Positions 32,201 to 40,690 are shown, numbered from the stretch's first letter. The stretch: 64,000 bases of DNA from Tritrichomonas musculus (GCA_039105265.1 JAPFFF010000058.1:496001-560000); one strand, 5' to 3'. A program made the numbers and translations. Notes: generated by a model from the sequence alone, not told the origin.

Positions 32201-33060
32201 AATTTGAAGAAGAAGAAGAAGAAGCAAACGATGATGAACGCAAATTAGCCAAGCCAAAGGTATCTATGTCTACAGAAATGTTTGAATTCAACAAACCCCA
32301 GAGATCGATATATTTTGAAATATCAACAGAAAACTTTAATTATCCAAACGATGATGACAACGGAAAGGAAACTCCGTCTATTTCAATTTCGAATCCTCAT
32401 TTAATCATTGATTCAAAAGCAAAACACAAGAAAAAGGCATCTCTCGATTTAGCTTGTAAAATAGTTGTTGATAAATACAAATCAAAGAAGCCGCCAGCAA
32501 TATCAATTGGCCATATGGTTGAAATATCTAAATATAATAGTGCTGCAAATTCAGAGATATCAAATGAACCATCAGTTAAAGAACGAGCTGTTACTTTAAC
32601 TAATGCCGATGAAGAAGTTGGAACACAAACCAAAAAGTTTGAGGGGGTTGAATATGTGATCGACTCATCAGTTTTCGATGAACTAAATTTAAAGAAAAAG
32701 CCAAATCATGTAGATCATGGAACATCATCAAATCATATTCATCACCATCACCATCATCATAGCGGCAATAGCAGTAACCATTCTCATTCGAGGAGGAAAG
32801 AAAATGGAAAGGAAAAGAAGAGAAAGAGTCCAATTTCTTCAGAAAATAATAGTGATATCCATGGAAATAGCGAAGAAGAGTTATCTGCCTTTGATTTGGA
32901 TATGACGGAAACAGTTAATCCTCCGACTCTAAAGTTCATCAGATCCAATGAAGAAGAAAGCGAGATTGATGTTAATGTAGTTTTCCATGAGAATAGTGAT
33001 AAATCTTCGGAGGCCTTTTCACCTTTTGTTTATAATAATCGATCTCAAAATCGTCATTAG
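29278..33060 (+). CDS. large low-complexity repeat protein, probably N-myristoylated
   Basis: I do not recognise the family. 1260 residues from the first ATG; a TTG seven codons upstream is not used. The start MGNQIS fits an N-myristoylation signal, so the protein may sit on a membrane. Residues 1-150 look folded; the rest is low complexity. Residues about 340-540 hold six copies of a 13-residue unit VVDINIIEDRKRK (some variant), spaced by Asn/Asp/Lys linkers of about 30 residues. Residues about 640-880 are rich in Gln, Asn, Pro and Tyr with units like DQYGQTNPNQ. Later come acidic and basic patches, a run of seven His near residue 1157, and an ordered-looking tail. A scaffold or surface role is possible but unproved. 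Confidence 0.7.
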   Translation: MGNQISALIPDGDIRNSHTQEEFLYSMSSQNPKDAKLISKTILDISKSNKNFVIITSGQPDHVKYWQEEQIFVCAFTISNPPIPLNYYHTHLFKGFSLTTIHLGKVAYQNMIFFMNGAKYNLTKTQFLNQIIQVSSFSENSSDYNDKFSKSIQPKLLIASPKIAKLSLVNNNDENNEDNYNENNDESINNQNNTNFRRSAPVNAKLLSDSEHSSINHRGGARLSDNLEQLSESSTPDDSSLDIDEQQVEISLVNSSPITASTLYSADMYSSQSDPKKNIKDRSASPKKKKNQNGSFAFSEEYNDGYNDNEPDDIDIEPASNPKRKKNKPLKKNIKKDSKPSRKPKRKNPKINIIEDRKRNNTSSDSLLEGDDNLDDRGNNRNVDINIFEDRRKKPNQRVVDINVVEDRKRKNPLDQSDNNDGDNNGSKEKSKSKPSKRVVDINIIEDRKRKNDPSNDDNANDDNNDNNKSKSKPNKRVVDINIIEDRKRKNDPNNGDNERDEYKDDNNVNNKSEDRPNKRVVDINIIEDRKRKANPNDENDGNEDTPNQRGTDIDDQNPSSSGNNDKTKKKPNRRIKRKGKNKRLPGNSEKAEYGNSTGPSENQPQKNSEDNDEHDQDSDQQSQPNNDPSQIMNKDQPIQDDNDPLRSGKRDQSNPTSNYPYQSRGIGQSNQQDDDPNNHGQSPYQNGNDPNQQNQYPKHSGNLDQPNQDQYGQTNPNQDQYGQTNPNQGNRNPYDQNQYPNNTGGLDQPNQKGQVHPSQGNRDTYDQNQLPYQKENNIDQPNRDRGNQSQFPNGFERDPRQQDRYPYQFPYDQNKEPSNQEPYQSKDRGISNDYPNNQNRYPNGNGSDNYDPNSGLKPNGFDSNNEINNIPDEYINYHNPSKSEWPYVPSNNNNGKSNGNDQDGPQSNQKDSNISDPNNLEDGINSGKSKTRRINSKSTSRMPNSKRKPSPKSPRGSYTVNLCIAGDKQPFDAEFEEEEEEANDDERKLAKPKVSMSTEMFEFNKPQRSIYFEISTENFNYPNDDDNGKETPSISISNPHLIIDSKAKHKKKASLDLACKIVVDKYKSKKPPAISIGHMVEISKYNSAANSEISNEPSVKERAVTLTNADEEVGTQTKKFEGVEYVIDSSVFDELNLKKKPNHVDHGTSSNHIHHHHHHHSGNSSNHSHSRRKENGKEKKRKSPISSENNSDIHGNSEEELSAFDLDMTETVNPPTLKFIRSNEEESEIDVNVVFHENSDKSSEAFSPFVYNNRSQNRH

Positions 33061-33305
33061 AAAAATGTGAAATTAATTTTGTGTTTTTCAAAAGCGAGAT
33101 ATTTATATTCTAATAAAATTTATATGTTCGTATAAATTTATTTTCTCTATTTTTATTTCTATTGGATATTTAGTAATTCAATTCAAATTTCATGAATACT
33201 TAATTCTATAAGCATTCAATGCTTATTTCATCAGTTTACTTTAAAAGTTTGAAATATCATTAACATGGGCTTGGTGAATAGGCTTATATTTCATAAACTT
33301 TAATG

Positions 33306-33712
33306 GGACAATCGTTTTTTTCTACGCCACTTTTTGAATGGTTTTTCTATCCATGAATAGCTATTCATGGAAAGTAAAAAACCGCCATTTTAAGGTGAAA
33401 TTTAACTTACTCTGTTAAGAAAATTAACCAAAAAAATCGTAAATTTAAATTTTTTCTTAAAATTATAACTATTTGCTTTTTTTGATATAATTTTTTTTAT
33501 TTTTACATAATTTTTCAGGAATATACGCACCATTGATCACCACAGGGATGCGCGAAGCCGAATCAGGCTCCTTGATTTGCTGGATGAATCGGGAAGCCAT
33601 TTGAACTAAATATTTAATCATTATTTAGCAAAAATTGAATAAAAAATGTATAAAAAAGTATTCAAAAAGTTTAAAAGTTTTCAAAAAGTGGCGTAGAAAA
33701 ATACGATTCCCC
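33306..33712. mobile_element. 407-bp Mutator-type MITE with 9-bp duplication
   Basis: Exact 9-bp direct repeats ACTTTAATG flank it (33297-33305; 33713-33721), the size typical of Mutator-like elements. The ends match as inverted repeats for about 33 bp: both arms carry TTTTTCTACGCCACTTTTTG (left arm 33318-33337), beginning GGACAATCG on the left and GGGGAATCG on the right. The core at about 33520-33600 is much GC-richer than the flanks and contains a short open frame on the minus strand. The insertion lies 34 bp before the start codon of the next gene, so it must be in or next to that gene's promoter. Confidence 0.88.
33469..33600 (-). CDS. 43-residue open frame inside the Mutator-type MITE
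   Basis: Starts MASRFIQQIKEPDSASRIPV and ends in a basic Lys/Asn tail. The first 27 codons are clearly GC-richer than the surroundings and look like real coding sequence, whereas the tail reads into AT-rich DNA. It may be the preserved first part of the parental transposase gene or a captured host fragment. Expression is doubtful. Confidence 0.3.
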   Translation of the reverse strand: MASRFIQQIKEPDSASRIPVVINGAYIPEKLCKNKKNYIKKSK

Positions 33713-33755
33713 ACTTTAATGTATCTCTTACGCCCATTTATGCATTCAATTTATA

Positions 33756-34577
33756 ATGATTGGTGATAAAGCAATTCAATGCGCTAAAAATTGCCTAAAT
33801 GCTAAAACTGCTTTTCGATTAATTCTTCAAAATAAAGACAAAATAGTTTTTGATAAAAATATACCTTTTTTATTCCACTATTACGATTCGCAAATTTACA
33901 CTCATCATAAACCTGTTGAAAGACATGAAACAAATGATCCTTTGCTTCCACCCTATCCACCTTTTCGTGAAGTTATTCACCTTCAAGAAAAGAAAGCTAA
34001 TCACTATGTTTTTATTAATATTCTTATGGTTGCCTTAGGGCATGTTGTTATTTCTTCAGCTAATCCAAGATCTTTTCAAGGTGAGCCATTAAATATATCT
34101 GATTGCTCTGCATTATCTCAAGTTATTCAAGGGTTTAATAATGAAGGAATAGCATATTATAATTGCGGAGTTAACTCAGGCTGTTCACAAATGCATAAAC
34201 ATGTTCAATTTGTTCCATATACAAATAATCCTTTATTTTCGGCTATGACCAAAAATTGCATTAAATCTGAAGTTCTACTAAACGAAAAATTTAATTTCCA
34301 AAATTATTCATTCCCATTGAAAAATTATTCTCCACACGAAATTTTAAATGGATACAATCAATTATTAGAAAAATCTAAGTGGAAAGGTGATTATAATTTT
34401 TTGGTAACAAATAATAAAGCAATACTTATTCCAAGGAAATGTGCAAATCATCCAATTTATGATGTTAATATCAGTTCATTAGATTTAGCTGGACATTTTT
34501 TCATTTGGGAAAATGATAATAAAAATATTTTAAAGGAGCCACTCAAAATTATTCATGATGTTTGCATTGATTGGTAA
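33756..34577 (+). CDS. Ap4A phosphorylase (ATP adenylyltransferase) family protein
   Basis: Enzyme of the HIT superfamily that splits diadenosine tetraphosphate with phosphate to give ATP and ADP. The 273-residue protein carries the family signs: NDPLLPPYPP (about 67-76), the strand HYVFINILMVALGHVVI, and the catalytic motif NSGCSQMHKHVQFVP (about 139-153), i.e. the Gly-x-Ser-Gln-x-His-Lys-His-x-Gln signature whose histidine forms the AMP intermediate. The C-terminal domain (about 195-270) fits the ATP adenylyltransferase C-terminal module with YNFLVTNNKAILIPR. The start is preceded at 34 bp by the Mutator-type MITE; an alternative start is not apparent. Cytosolic nucleotide metabolism is the likely place of action. 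Confidence 0.85.
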   Translation: MIGDKAIQCAKNCLNAKTAFRLILQNKDKIVFDKNIPFLFHYYDSQIYTHHKPVERHETNDPLLPPYPPFREVIHLQEKKANHYVFINILMVALGHVVISSANPRSFQGEPLNISDCSALSQVIQGFNNEGIAYYNCGVNSGCSQMHKHVQFVPYTNNPLFSAMTKNCIKSEVLLNEKFNFQNYSFPLKNYSPHEILNGYNQLLEKSKWKGDYNFLVTNNKAILIPRKCANHPIYDVNISSLDLAGHFFIWENDNKNILKEPLKIIHDVCIDW

Positions 34578-34709
34578 ATAAAATTTACTAAATATTTTAT
34601 TTATTTTTAAAATAATAAATAAATAAATAATTTTTTTTTTTTTTTTATCTATTTCATCAATCACCAAAACAATTAAAACAATCTATCTCTAGTAAACGCA
34701 AAATATAAA

Positions 34710-37442
34710 TTATGATTCTTCATTCATCAAATCTATGTTTTTATTTGAATCATTAATTTTAAAGAATCCTGCAGCATCAGAAGCTTCATCTTTAGGAAGT
34801 GATTTTTTAGATTTAGGTTTTGCTTCCATCATCGGTATACCAAAAATCGTAGGAACATATTGAATGAAACGTTCATTCCGGAATTTTTCAATTTTGTATA
34901 ATTCTTTCAATGCTTTTGGCAAATAATTTCTAGGGAAATAAATTCCTGGAATATTTCTATACATGACCTGAGAAGGTAAATAATAATCGTTACATCTTGG
35001 ACAATAAAAATGGACACACATATTTTCATTTAATTCTTGAACATCATTTTTATCGTCAGTTGTGAATAAAGGACCAACAGGGAAGCAAGCTTGTCCAAAA
35101 CAAAGAACACGAGGACATCTAGGGAAATCGGTTGTATTCAAATATTTATCAAGGAAATCTTTAATAAATTCAGCTGAATATGAATAAAGAGTATGAATAT
35201 CTCTTCCATATTCTTGAGCAACACTGTAATCAAGTTCTCTAACTTCTTCTTTACTTTTGCCAATTTTTGCCATTTCTTTATATGTTTCTTCCACATTTTG
35301 ATGTGATGATTGGAAGCTGCTACTATTTTTATCACTTTTAGATATAAAATCTTCTGAGGCATGTGCAAACAATCTTCCTGATGGCATCGTCAAAAACCAA
35401 TCTACCCATCTTTTTTTCCCAATATCATATTTTCTGGATGCTTCATCATCAACTAGACCTTCTTCAATTTCATTATTATATAATTCAAGGCCAATGTATG
35501 AATTGTTAAATTTCAAACGAGATTGAGATGTCATCTTGTAATAATCACCAGCAAGTGCGTAAAATTTATTACACAAACTAGAATCATTTGTTTTTTTCCC
35601 AAATTCTTGTAATGATATGCCAAAATTAACCATTCCATATGGATTATACATGTCAGCAGCAACTTTAAAATTATAAGAAGATTCCTTATTACAATCTAAT
35701 TGTTTATCAATTAAATCAAGGCATCCTAAGAATACTAATGCATCTGAAGAACCATATTTACTTGCTTCTCTAAGCAGTCTGATAATAATTTCATCTTGTT
35801 GGGGTTGATTTAAGTTACTTAATGATGGTGATGATGAAAATAAAGAAGAATTGGAACGATTTAATGATGATAACTTATTTATTGATTGAGATCTTGATGT
35901 TGACCTAATAATTGATGGCGATCTAGAAACATTTCGAGAAGGAGAAGATTCCTTTATTTTGGGAGGTAAGGCGAGATAAAGCAGAAGATTTGGATCTTTG
36001 CTATTTAATGCAATTTCTTTCAATTTCTGATAACATCTTTCAATATTTCCTATATTATTAGGATTGTTTTTATTATTATTAATACTTGTTAATGATGATA
36101 TTTCATATGATAAAAGCGGAACAGAAATCTTTTTCGGAAAATAATATATAGTATTTTCATTGATTTTTATGATTCCGCTATTATCATCGCCATTATTTTT
36201 CTTGGATCCGTTATTATCACTTTCTTTCTGTGTCATTTCATCAAGTTTCAAAAAATTTAAGAAATCTACCTTAACATTCATCATTCCATTCTCGATTTTA
36301 ACGCCATAGTTGTCTTCTTCGTTATCATAATTTCTAAGAATATGGAAGGCAACTAGACAATTTTCTACATCACCTTGGAATGCTTTGTCAAATATCATTT
36401 TAATATCATTAGGAGGATTATCAAAAGGAATTTCAATAGATTCCTTTTCAATTGTTTTATCATCATTTTCCATTAAATTATATTGATTATCATCACATAT
36501 TTTCTTTATGCAAGAGATAATGGCAGGAAATGATGGTCTTTTTGAAGGGTCAATTGAAAGGCATTGATTAATAAGATTTCGAATAGCATCAGGGAAATGC
36601 CTATCACCTGGGAAGATAGAACCGTTTTTAATAGCTAGCTTGTCAACACTAATGAGTTTTCGACTCATTATTTCATAAAATAAGATACCATAAGAAAATA
36701 CATCCATTTTAGCAGTATAAAAAGTGTCATTAATATTAATTTCATCTTCTTTTCCTGAATTATTAATTTTAGGAAAACAATAATCAAGATCAGCTTCAAG
36801 ATTGCTAATTTCAATTTCGTTTGAGTGAGCTAATTGCTTAATTTTGCGCATCTCTGGAGGTTCATATTGCGTACCTTTCAGTTTCATATAGGAAAGAAAT
36901 TCAGGATTTGACCTAGAATCAACAACTTTTACATAATTCACCGTTTTTGGATATTTATCCATTACAATTCGTAACCCATAATTTACAACCTGAGGATTTC
37001 CTTTACTATCTAAATAAATATTTTCTGGTCTGATACAACCGTGAATGATATTATTTTTATGCAATTTATTGATTTCACATGCTATTTTGAATAATAGTAT
37101 AAAAGAATTTATTGGCTTTCTTTCTTCCTGATTATTGGCAAAACATAGGTTTTTTAACGATAATTTAAATTTTGTTGACATTAAAACTAATGATAAATAT
37201 TCTGTACCTTCATATTCAGTTTGCAAGTACTTGAGTTTATTGTTACCATATTGGAAGTATGGTTCCATTTCTTTTAGAATCTTATTTATTGCACCTGTTC
37301 CGGGTGTAGATTTAAATATTTTATTTTCAATTAGATTTTCATCTTTTTCCAAAAAATCGGACATCATTGATTCTGATCCTGGAGTATATTGAAGATATTT
37401 ATACATTTTAATTTTATCTTGAGATTCATTTTCATTTTGCAT
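34710..37442 (-). CDS. pseudokinase - Sel1 repeats - CK2 regulatory (beta) subunit fusion
   Basis: 910 residues with three parts. (1) Residues about 80-320 form a protein-kinase-like fold in which the catalytic loop reads HGCIRPENIYL (about 134) instead of HRDxKPxN and the metal loop VVNYGLR (about 152) instead of DFG; an APE-like PPEM (about 194), MDVFSYGILFYEIMSR and a C-lobe DPSKRPSF are kept. It should be catalytically dead. (2) Residues about 470-680 hold Sel1-like pairs (KYGSSDALVFLGCLDLI, YNPYGMVNFGISL). (3) Residues about 680-870 match the casein kinase 2 beta subunit: RWVDWFLTMPSGRLFAH, acidic/helical part, zinc site CPRVLC (about 777) with YCPRCNDYY (about 815), and FIQYVPTIFGIPM near 863. 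Each part is recognisable; the combination is not one I know. Confidence 0.85.
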   Translation of the reverse strand: MQNENESQDKIKMYKYLQYTPGSESMMSDFLEKDENLIENKIFKSTPGTGAINKILKEMEPYFQYGNNKLKYLQTEYEGTEYLSLVLMSTKFKLSLKNLCFANNQEERKPINSFILLFKIACEINKLHKNNIIHGCIRPENIYLDSKGNPQVVNYGLRIVMDKYPKTVNYVKVVDSRSNPEFLSYMKLKGTQYEPPEMRKIKQLAHSNEIEISNLEADLDYCFPKINNSGKEDEININDTFYTAKMDVFSYGILFYEIMSRKLISVDKLAIKNGSIFPGDRHFPDAIRNLINQCLSIDPSKRPSFPAIISCIKKICDDNQYNLMENDDKTIEKESIEIPFDNPPNDIKMIFDKAFQGDVENCLVAFHILRNYDNEEDNYGVKIENGMMNVKVDFLNFLKLDEMTQKESDNNGSKKNNGDDNSGIIKINENTIYYFPKKISVPLLSYEISSLTSINNNKNNPNNIGNIERCYQKLKEIALNSKDPNLLLYLALPPKIKESSPSRNVSRSPSIIRSTSRSQSINKLSSLNRSNSSLFSSSPSLSNLNQPQQDEIIIRLLREASKYGSSDALVFLGCLDLIDKQLDCNKESSYNFKVAADMYNPYGMVNFGISLQEFGKKTNDSSLCNKFYALAGDYYKMTSQSRLKFNNSYIGLELYNNEIEEGLVDDEASRKYDIGKKRWVDWFLTMPSGRLFAHASEDFISKSDKNSSSFQSSHQNVEETYKEMAKIGKSKEEVRELDYSVAQEYGRDIHTLYSYSAEFIKDFLDKYLNTTDFPRCPRVLCFGQACFPVGPLFTTDDKNDVQELNENMCVHFYCPRCNDYYLPSQVMYRNIPGIYFPRNYLPKALKELYKIEKFRNERFIQYVPTIFGIPMMEAKPKSKKSLPKDEASDAAGFFKINDSNKNIDLMNEES

Positions 37443-37553
37443 TTTGTAGAGTTTAAAAGTTGAGTATGAAGTATAGAAAATTGTGAGGATTTCGATATTT
37501 TAAATTCAAATATTTGAATAAATTTCCTAAATAAACTAAACTTTTTATGCATA

Positions 37554-37943
37554 TAGTAAGGTTTCAAAATTGGAAAACGTTTCAAAATGGGAAAATCGAC
37601 TTTTTGAGAAAAAAATTTTCATTAATAAAAATGAAAGAAATAAGGAAATAGAGAGAAAATCTTGTCTAAACCTACCATTTTAAGAAATAATATTTCCATG
37701 ATTAAGTTTATCACACAGCTGTTTGCGACATTATATTCATCAAATAGTGCTTTCCTATCTCTGTATGAAAAAATGAGCCTCATTCAAAAAGTGGATTTTC
37801 CATTTTTGCAACGCTATAAAGGAAAATCCAAATTTGAATTAAATTCGTTATTTTGACTTTTATTTTAAATTCATTTTAATCGTTTTCTATGAAAAAGTAG
37901 ATTTTCCTCTTTTGAGACGTTTTTGAATTTTACAACCTTACTG
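37554..37943. mobile_element. 390-bp mariner-type MITE
   Basis: Flanked by TA (37552-37553; 37944-37945). Inverted ends: left TAGTAAGGTTTCAAAATTGG, right complement CAGTAAGGTTGTAAAATTCA, continuing with AAACGT(T/C)TCAAAA and GGAAAATC(G/T)ACTTTTT. A subterminal copy of the ACTTTTT/GGATTTTCC block recurs inside (about 37785-37830). Related by its ends to the MITE at 27101-27398. It lies about 110 bp upstream of the pseudokinase fusion gene. Confidence 0.8.
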
Positions 37944-37945
37944 TA

Positions 37946-38816
37946 TTAAAAATTTTGATAAGAGAGTTTATATAATATCTTATATTCTTTAATTTTATAT
38001 ATTTAATTTTTTAATCTTATATTTTAATATTTAAATTATTTTATATATTTAATTATCATTTATAATCAAAAAAAAAGATGAAAAAGAAAAGATATAGAAT
38101 ATTAAATATAGTCTATAAAATTGAATGTAAGTAAGAAAATAAAAACGTGATAAAACGCAAAAGTTTCAAAAAAACGTATTTTAAATAATTCAGCTATTTT
38201 TATACAAATATGCTATTTATATGAATTACAAATTTGTTATTATATAAATGTGATATTTTTAATATTATATTTAAGATAAAAATCTACTTTTTAAAATTTT
38301 TTTGTAAGATAATGGTATTTTTAAAATGATCGTTATGCTCTCAATTTTATTTTCTTTATTCGCCTTCGATACTTAATCATTTTATGGTGCTTTAATTTAT
38401 TCATAGGAGATAAAACAAATATGTGAAAATCTGACCAATTGACACATAAGATCTTGGATGATTATTTTCTATGAATTTCATAACTTTTTGAATGCTTTCA
38501 TTGAATTGCATTAATTTTTTAAACATTTTGAAATTAACATTTATTGATTATAAATTAAATAAAATAATTATTCATATATTACTTATTAGTTAAAACTCTT
38601 TATTTTTGTTTTTCATTAATTTTTATTTGAGAAAAATGTAGATAATGTCTAAAAATGCAATGTTTAGCAATTATCTTTGGAACATATGCTAAAAATTTTA
38701 ATTTTTTTACTGTATTAATTTTTATATATGATGTGTAATAACATATATAACTCGCTAACATTTTTGAAGAAAATAGTTTGGTTTTATTACGTTTGAAAAT
38801 AAACTTTTCAAATTAA
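37946..38816. other. AT-rich intergenic stretch, nothing recognised
   Basis: Between the mariner-type MITE and the TTAA-flanked MITE. No coding frame, RNA gene or repeat ends are visible. Confidence 0.45.
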
Positions 38817-38820
38817 TTAA

Positions 38821-39632
38821 GGTAAAAATGCCATACGTTAAGCAACCGCTTTTATTTTCTGACACTATTTATTGTGACATGTTAAGTAAAATTATTTTCT
38901 TTTCTATTTTTTGTTTTTATTAAAGAATACATTTTTTATTAACAAATCCTTTTAATTCCACTCCCAAAAAGGCCCAATTTGTTTTGATTACATTGAATTT
39001 GCTGACTACATGGACGTAAATCAATTTAATATTTTATGCTTTCCAATTATACCTCATCAAAAAAAATTTGTTATATTATTGATGGAAACAAATTGGTAAG
39101 GAGTTTTCATCACACATGCGACAGAATTTCTCTTTGTTTACAGTTTTTTACAAATAATATTATTAAAATATTACGAAAACGATAAAAAAATTAATTTTAA
39201 TGGCAATATCCCATTTTCATAGAAACCAAATCAATATTTTATAAGAAGAAACGAATCTTATTAAATTCATTGTATATTTATTTTTTCTATTACTACTTTT
39301 TTTATAATTTAGTAAAATTTTTGTGATAATTATTGATATTATATTTTGAAATTTAATATAAATTATATAATCTTTCTCTTCTTTATAATAATTCGAATAT
39401 AAATCTAAAACTCTTTTTTGTTCAAATATTAATTGAAAAAGTTGATAAACTAAATTTATAATTGAAAAATTTAATTATTAAAATTTTCGTTTCAAATTGA
39501 ATATAAAAATATTTTATAAAGTTCAGAAATTCAAATCTGACATATATTGAAATTAAAACTTTTTCTGGGAGGGTGCTTTTCTTAAATTTTTAACGTACTC
39601 TTTCTCAATTTTTAACGTATGGCATTTTTACC
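38821..39632. mobile_element. 812-bp TTAA-flanked element (non-autonomous)
   Basis: Both ends carry the same 21-bp inverted sequence, beginning GGTAAAAATGCCATACG, with TTAA outside (38817-38820; 39633-39636). The right arm has a second copy of the inner TTAACGTA motif. The GGTAAA start resembles the GGGTAAAG start of the 5.1-kb TTAA element, so the two may belong to one superfamily (Kolobok/piggyBac type). A short stretch near 38965-39105 reads as coding-like sequence (GPICFDYIEFADYMDVNQF) but is no complete gene. No functional transposase. Confidence 0.8.
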
Positions 39633-39744
39633 TTAAAAAAATCATAATTATCATTATTTGCGTAGAATGGATAGCAAAAACGGTTTCGGAAAACGTTATT
39701 CATAAATTCAAAAATTTAATATCTATGTTGTATATTATTATCAT

Positions 39745-39929
39745 GATCATAAGTCGATTGGGGTCAATAATAATGAAAAGGCCTTCAAATATTTTGTTGG
39801 ATATGAATAAATACCTCAAGACAATCTTGAACAACCAATATTCATAAATACTGAAGATTGGAAAAAGTATGGAGAACTGAGAATTACAATCTTTGAAAAA
39901 TTGAAATTACCCCCAACTCGCTACAAATG
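39745..39929 (+). pseudogene. coding-like remnant, family unknown
   Basis: About 60 codons read like protein (FKYFVGYE, later EDWKKYGELRITIFEKLKLP) and end in a stop shortly before the Polinton's left flank. The frame is broken and no start is visible. The first part has a faint chromodomain-like look, but I cannot name the gene. It was already decayed DNA when the Polinton landed next to it, or it decayed since. Confidence 0.35.
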
Positions 39930-40008
39930 ATAATTTTTTTGTACGTTATTTTAGATAAATTTTAACGATTTGATTTGAATAAAATTGTGAGAGATAATTG
40001 AATCAAAT

Positions 40009-40014
40009 AACGTA
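40009..40014 (+). repeat. 6-bp target-site duplication of the Polinton, left copy
   Basis: AACGTA; exact second copy at 61129-61134. Six base pairs is the standard Maverick/Polinton duplication. Confidence 0.95.
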
Positions 40015-40472
40015 AGAGAGATAGGTGGACCGGCTCGACGGTCAGATAAAGTTTAAAGTTAACGGTCGCCACTTTTGATCTTCATCTTTGAATCTTCATC
40101 TTTGAATTTACATCTTTGAATTTACATCTTTGAACTTGTTTAGTAGTATATATCAGTCGGTTTCCGTCGGGCTAAAGCCCACCGTCAACACGACTAATGA
40201 CCAAAAATAACAACAACGAAAAATAGAACTTTCAAAAATTTTTTATTTTTTTGTCAGCAATTTATAATGTCAAACCAAGCGGAACAATTAAGCACCCTCA
40301 TTAATAGAATCAATAAAAAGCTAAAAGGATGGAGACCCGCTTTAAAATACCTCTACGATAATGATAATGTCATAGATGAAGTACTAAAAGAGATAAATCA
40401 CTTTATTAAACAGCTAAAGAAATTCAACGGACCTGAACAATTAATAGCTGAACTTGAAGAACTCATTTATTA
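40015..40472 (+). repeat. left terminal inverted repeat of the Polinton, 458 bp
   Basis: Pairs with 60671-61128. The only differences seen are in a cluster near 40433-40445. It holds four tandem 14-bp units (A)TCTTCATCTTTGA / ATTTACATCTTTGA at 40078-40133, a GGGCTAAAGCCC hairpin near 40173-40184, and the small gene 40267-40473. Confidence 0.93.
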
Positions 40473-40473
40473 G
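40267..40473 (+). CDS. small protein encoded in the left inverted repeat
   Basis: 68 residues, family unknown; two or three helices (STLINRINKKLKGWRPALKY; DEVLKEINHFIKQLKKF) and an acidic end. A nearly identical copy lies in the right inverted repeat at 60670-60876, differing in two neighbouring residues near the C-terminus. TTTTATTTTTTTG stands about 14 bp before the start. Its end overlaps the next, opposite gene by 11 bp. Because both copies are transcribed inward from the ends, it may act early in the cycle, but this is inference. Confidence 0.65.
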   Translation: MSNQAEQLSTLINRINKKLKGWRPALKYLYDNDNVIDEVLKEINHFIKQLKKFNGPEQLIAELEELIY

Positions 40474-40690
40474 ACAATTCATTTAATTCATTCTCAAGCT
40501 GATGAACTTTATTTTTGAGGCTGTTGATGTCTTCTATAAGAGACTCACGAACAGCGAGACCGTCAGAGCCTAGCATTCCTGATTTGATATTGTTGAGACA
40601 TTGTTTGTAATCATAACACTTTTCTTTCAATCCTCGTTTGATACGTTTTAATTCTGGTATTTCTTTCTTGTATTCTGTTAGTTCACTCAT
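40463..40690 (-). CDS. short coiled-coil protein of the Polinton
   Basis: 75 residues: charged helix, a short break with GMLGSDGL, then a regular coiled coil (SLKNKVHQLENELNELSNK). Family unknown. Divergent from the next gene with only 14 bp between the starts; 3' end overlaps the inverted-repeat gene by 11 bp. Confidence 0.55.
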   Translation of the reverse strand: MSELTEYKKEIPELKRIKRGLKEKCYDYKQCLNNIKSGMLGSDGLAVRESLIEDINSLKNKVHQLENELNELSNK

